Position numbers and translations under genes: made by a program. Positions 4,746 to 6,600 of a DNA stretch of 6,600 nt are shown piece by piece (position 1 is the stretch's first letter; each line of letters begins with the position of its first letter). The notes below the pieces were generated by a model. It was given only the letters and a program-made list of their open reading frames with translations. It searched no databases and was not told the DNA's origin. Source of the DNA: an archaeon (GTDB lineage: Archaea > Nanobdellota > Nanobdellia > Pacearchaeales > GW2011-AR1); assembly GCA_027318675.1 (NCBI GenBank), contig DAHVOT010000038.1, positions 1-6,600 of the forward strand. The letters run 5' to 3'.

Positions 4746-6600
4746 TTATAAATTTTTATGTTCAATTGGACTCAATGTTTTTTTAATTCTTATAAATACA
4801 ATATATCCAACTAAAGAAATCAAGACAATAATCGTAAGTATTATCAATACATAAACAAACTTAAACCCATTATCTTTACCACTACCTCCAAAGAAGTCAA
4901 CAACTGTTTTATTTCCAAGAGAAGTTTCATTAACTCCAGGGCTGTTTGAAGAGTAAATATCCTCATGTATTTCTTTAAATAACATTCTTGAAGTATTAAA
5001 GAAAGTAATTGTCAAAACAGATGCCTCCAAGTCATAATAAGTATCATTATTCAAATTAATCTTAATACTCTTACTCAAGCTAACAGAATAGTTGGTAGAA
5101 TTAATAGAAAAATTAATTATCCCAGTAAATTTATTTATATCTTTTATATCTGCAAAATATTGCCCTTTTTGAGATAAATTAAGCTTAATTAAATATCCTT
5201 TTGAAATAGGTGTTTCGTACCCTTCTTGAATTTGTGGATAAGATGGGTTAAGAATAACTTGTTCATCTTCTGATCCTCCGCCTCCTCCACTTCCAGAATT
5301 TTCGTCTTCTTCCTCCTCTTCTTCTGTCTTTAAGGTATAAACTCTTGTGGAATTATCATTCCCAGAAAAATCATTAAAATACCATTTATACCCCACAACT
5401 TTATTCAAACTAGAATTAAGAGTTTTTATTGTATCAGCTAGATAAGGAGTAGATGTGAAGTTTATTACACTATCATTAATCCACGTACCTGTATTATTTG
5501 TTGAAAAGATATATTGACCGGTTGAATGCAATCTATAATTATCAGAGATATTTACTCTAAATCTACATATTTCTCCAGCAATGGTGTTATTATGTGAAAC
5601 TAAATTATAAGAAGGTGCAATTAAGTCTTCTAACCTAAGCGTCCTTGGGCCATAATCTTGCCCATATCCTGCCCATTTGTCAATCCAATTGGTAGAATTT
5701 ATGGGATATTCTTCTCCATCATCTCCCCATCCATTGCTGTTAGAATCGTAGACTCTTCTATAGAAGATATTAAAATATTCGTTTCCTTGTGCATTTCCTA
5801 AAACAGTTGTATTAAATTTATTACTAAAATTACTATTATTTACATAATATCCTCCAGTTTCTGTGAAATTATTCCAATAAAATGAATTATTATAAGCTAT
5901 ATCAGAGATTCTCAAAAGAGAATTATTAACATTTCCAGTAGAAGATAAAAGGGTATTATTAAAAAATAAATTTTCTTCTCCACTCTCAAAATAAACTGAA
6001 TCATTATCAGTTGAATTAAATCTAGAACGACTTATATTATTATTAGATCCGGAAACTTTCAAACTCTCACCAAGTTCAGAAGATATATCTAAATCAGATA
6101 AATAATTAAAACTTGAATTAATCACAATCCCTGCTCCATAATTAGAAATTATATCCAAATTAGAAAAGTTGTGATTATTAGAATTATACTCTAAATATAT
6201 TGCATAATATTCTGCATCAAGATTTGAATTTGTAATATTATTATAAGAACTAAAACTACTATATATTCCATGCCCATCATATCCTGAATTAATTATAGTA
6301 TTATTGTATATTAAAGTATAATTTGAGATATAAATAGAAACCCCATCAGAAATATCTCCTAAGGTATTAATGCTATTATTATATAATCTTACATTAGTAG
6401 AATTATAAATAAGAATGCCATGAGTATAATTTTCTTCTTCTCCAAAGAGGCTACAATCCCGAATACTAATATTATTCCTGTTAGTTATATTTATACCATA
6501 CCCAAATTCACTTTGAGAATAATTTATCCAATATCCATTACAATCCAAGGTTACATTTTCAGCTGTAACAGTGAAGCAAGTTCCATTAGAACTTACATTC
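4746..6600 (-). CDS. Beta-helix (NosD-like) membrane-anchored surface protein, 5' end beyond window
   Basis: The frame is open to the window edge. A TTG at 6548 is not the start, because family-like sequence (GTCFTVTAENVTLDCNGY) reads through it. Residue numbers here count from that TTG. About 1-255 are Asn-rich right-handed beta-helix repeats of roughly 22-25 residues of the NosD/PbH1 kind. About 256-300 carry the closing YDSNSNGWGDDGEEYP-type segment. About 309-408 form an Ig-like module (IFSTNNTGTWINDS at 347-360). Residues 409-429 are an acidic and glycine-rich linker. About 430-535 are a C-terminal module with INLNNDTYYDLEA, seen after such linkers in DPANN proteins. One membrane segment (563-587) is followed by a short basic tail. 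By hand I count about 34 N-X-S/T sequons, all before the membrane segment, which fits an exported, N-glycosylated, C-terminally anchored protein. Its ligand is unknown. A signal peptide would lie outside the window. Confidence 0.85.
   Translation of the reverse strand, partial: NVSSNGTCFTVTAENVTLDCNGYWINYSQSEFGYGINITNRNNISIRDCSLFGEEENYTHGILIYNSTNVRLYNNSINTLGDISDGVSIYISNYTLIYNNTIINSGYDGHGIYSSFSSYNNITNSNLDAEYYAIYLEYNSNNHNFSNLDIISNYGAGIVINSSFNYLSDLDISSELGESLKVSGSNNNISRSRFNSTDNDSVYFESGEENLFFNNTLLSSTGNVNNSLLRISDIAYNNSFYWNNFTETGGYYVNNSNFSNKFNTTVLGNAQGNEYFNIFYRRVYDSNSNGWGDDGEEYPINSTNWIDKWAGYGQDYGPRTLRLEDLIAPSYNLVSHNNTIAGEICRFRVNISDNYRLHSTGQYIFSTNNTGTWINDSVINFTSTPYLADTIKTLNSSLNKVVGYKWYFNDFSGNDNSTRVYTLKTEEEEEEDENSGSGGGGGSEDEQVILNPSYPQIQEGYETPISKGYLIKLNLSQKGQYFADIKDINKFTGIINFSINSTNYSVSLSKSIKINLNNDTYYDLEASVLTITFFNTSRMLFKEIHEDIYSSNSPGVNETSLGNKTVVDFFGGSGKDNGFKFVYVLIILTIIVLISLVGYIVFIRIKKTLSPIEHKNL

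Noticed and set aside
5274..5327. Low-complexity tract resembling a microsatellite
   Set aside because: It is the in-frame code for the glycine-rich and poly-glutamate linker of the surface protein, not an independent repeat element.

Overview
The window reads as chromosomal DNA of a low-GC archaeon (roughly 30% GC by eye), most likely a DPANN lineage of the Woesearchaeota/Pacearchaeota kind. Three things point there. GatD is an archaea-specific tRNA-amidotransferase subunit. Most genes have a TATA-like box about 26 nt before the ATG instead of a Shine-Dalgarno site. The right end holds a beta-helix surface protein built in the way typical of DPANN genomes: NosD-like helix, Ig-like module, acidic/glycine linker, C-terminal module and one membrane anchor. 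The phylum assignment is an inference from gene content.

Layout. On the left, two small unknown minus-strand genes overlap by ATGA (72-338 and 335-616). Divergent from them are a DUF1003 membrane protein (723-1118, plus) and a 61-residue unknown protein (1143-1328, plus). Then comes gatD (1337-2671, minus), convergent with the 61-residue gene. A tRNA-Arg(UCG) gene (2712-2783, minus) lies directly upstream of gatD. Prolyl-tRNA synthetase (2887-4368, plus) is divergent from the tRNA. The 377-bp stretch 4369-4745 is not empty: it holds a convincing 39-codon coiled-coil gene on the minus strand (4424-4543) and an imperfect palindrome. The right end (4746-6600, minus) is the C-terminal part of the large beta-helix surface protein. 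Its reading frame stays open past the window edge, so its start is not visible.

How the genes work together. The centre is a translation cluster: tRNA-Arg, gatD (tRNA-dependent glutamine formation on tRNA-Gln, with GatE, which is not in the window) and proS. The 103 bp between the tRNA and proS carries two back-to-back promoters. The rest is envelope-related (DUF1003 protein, anchored surface protein) or of unknown function.

I see no mobile element, CRISPR array, integrase, defence system or rRNA. No clearly new system can be supported. The points most worth a second look are the uniform leaderless promoter layout with one internal Shine-Dalgarno site, the overlapping unknown gene pair, the unannotated 39-residue coiled-coil protein, and the heavily sequon-rich surface protein.
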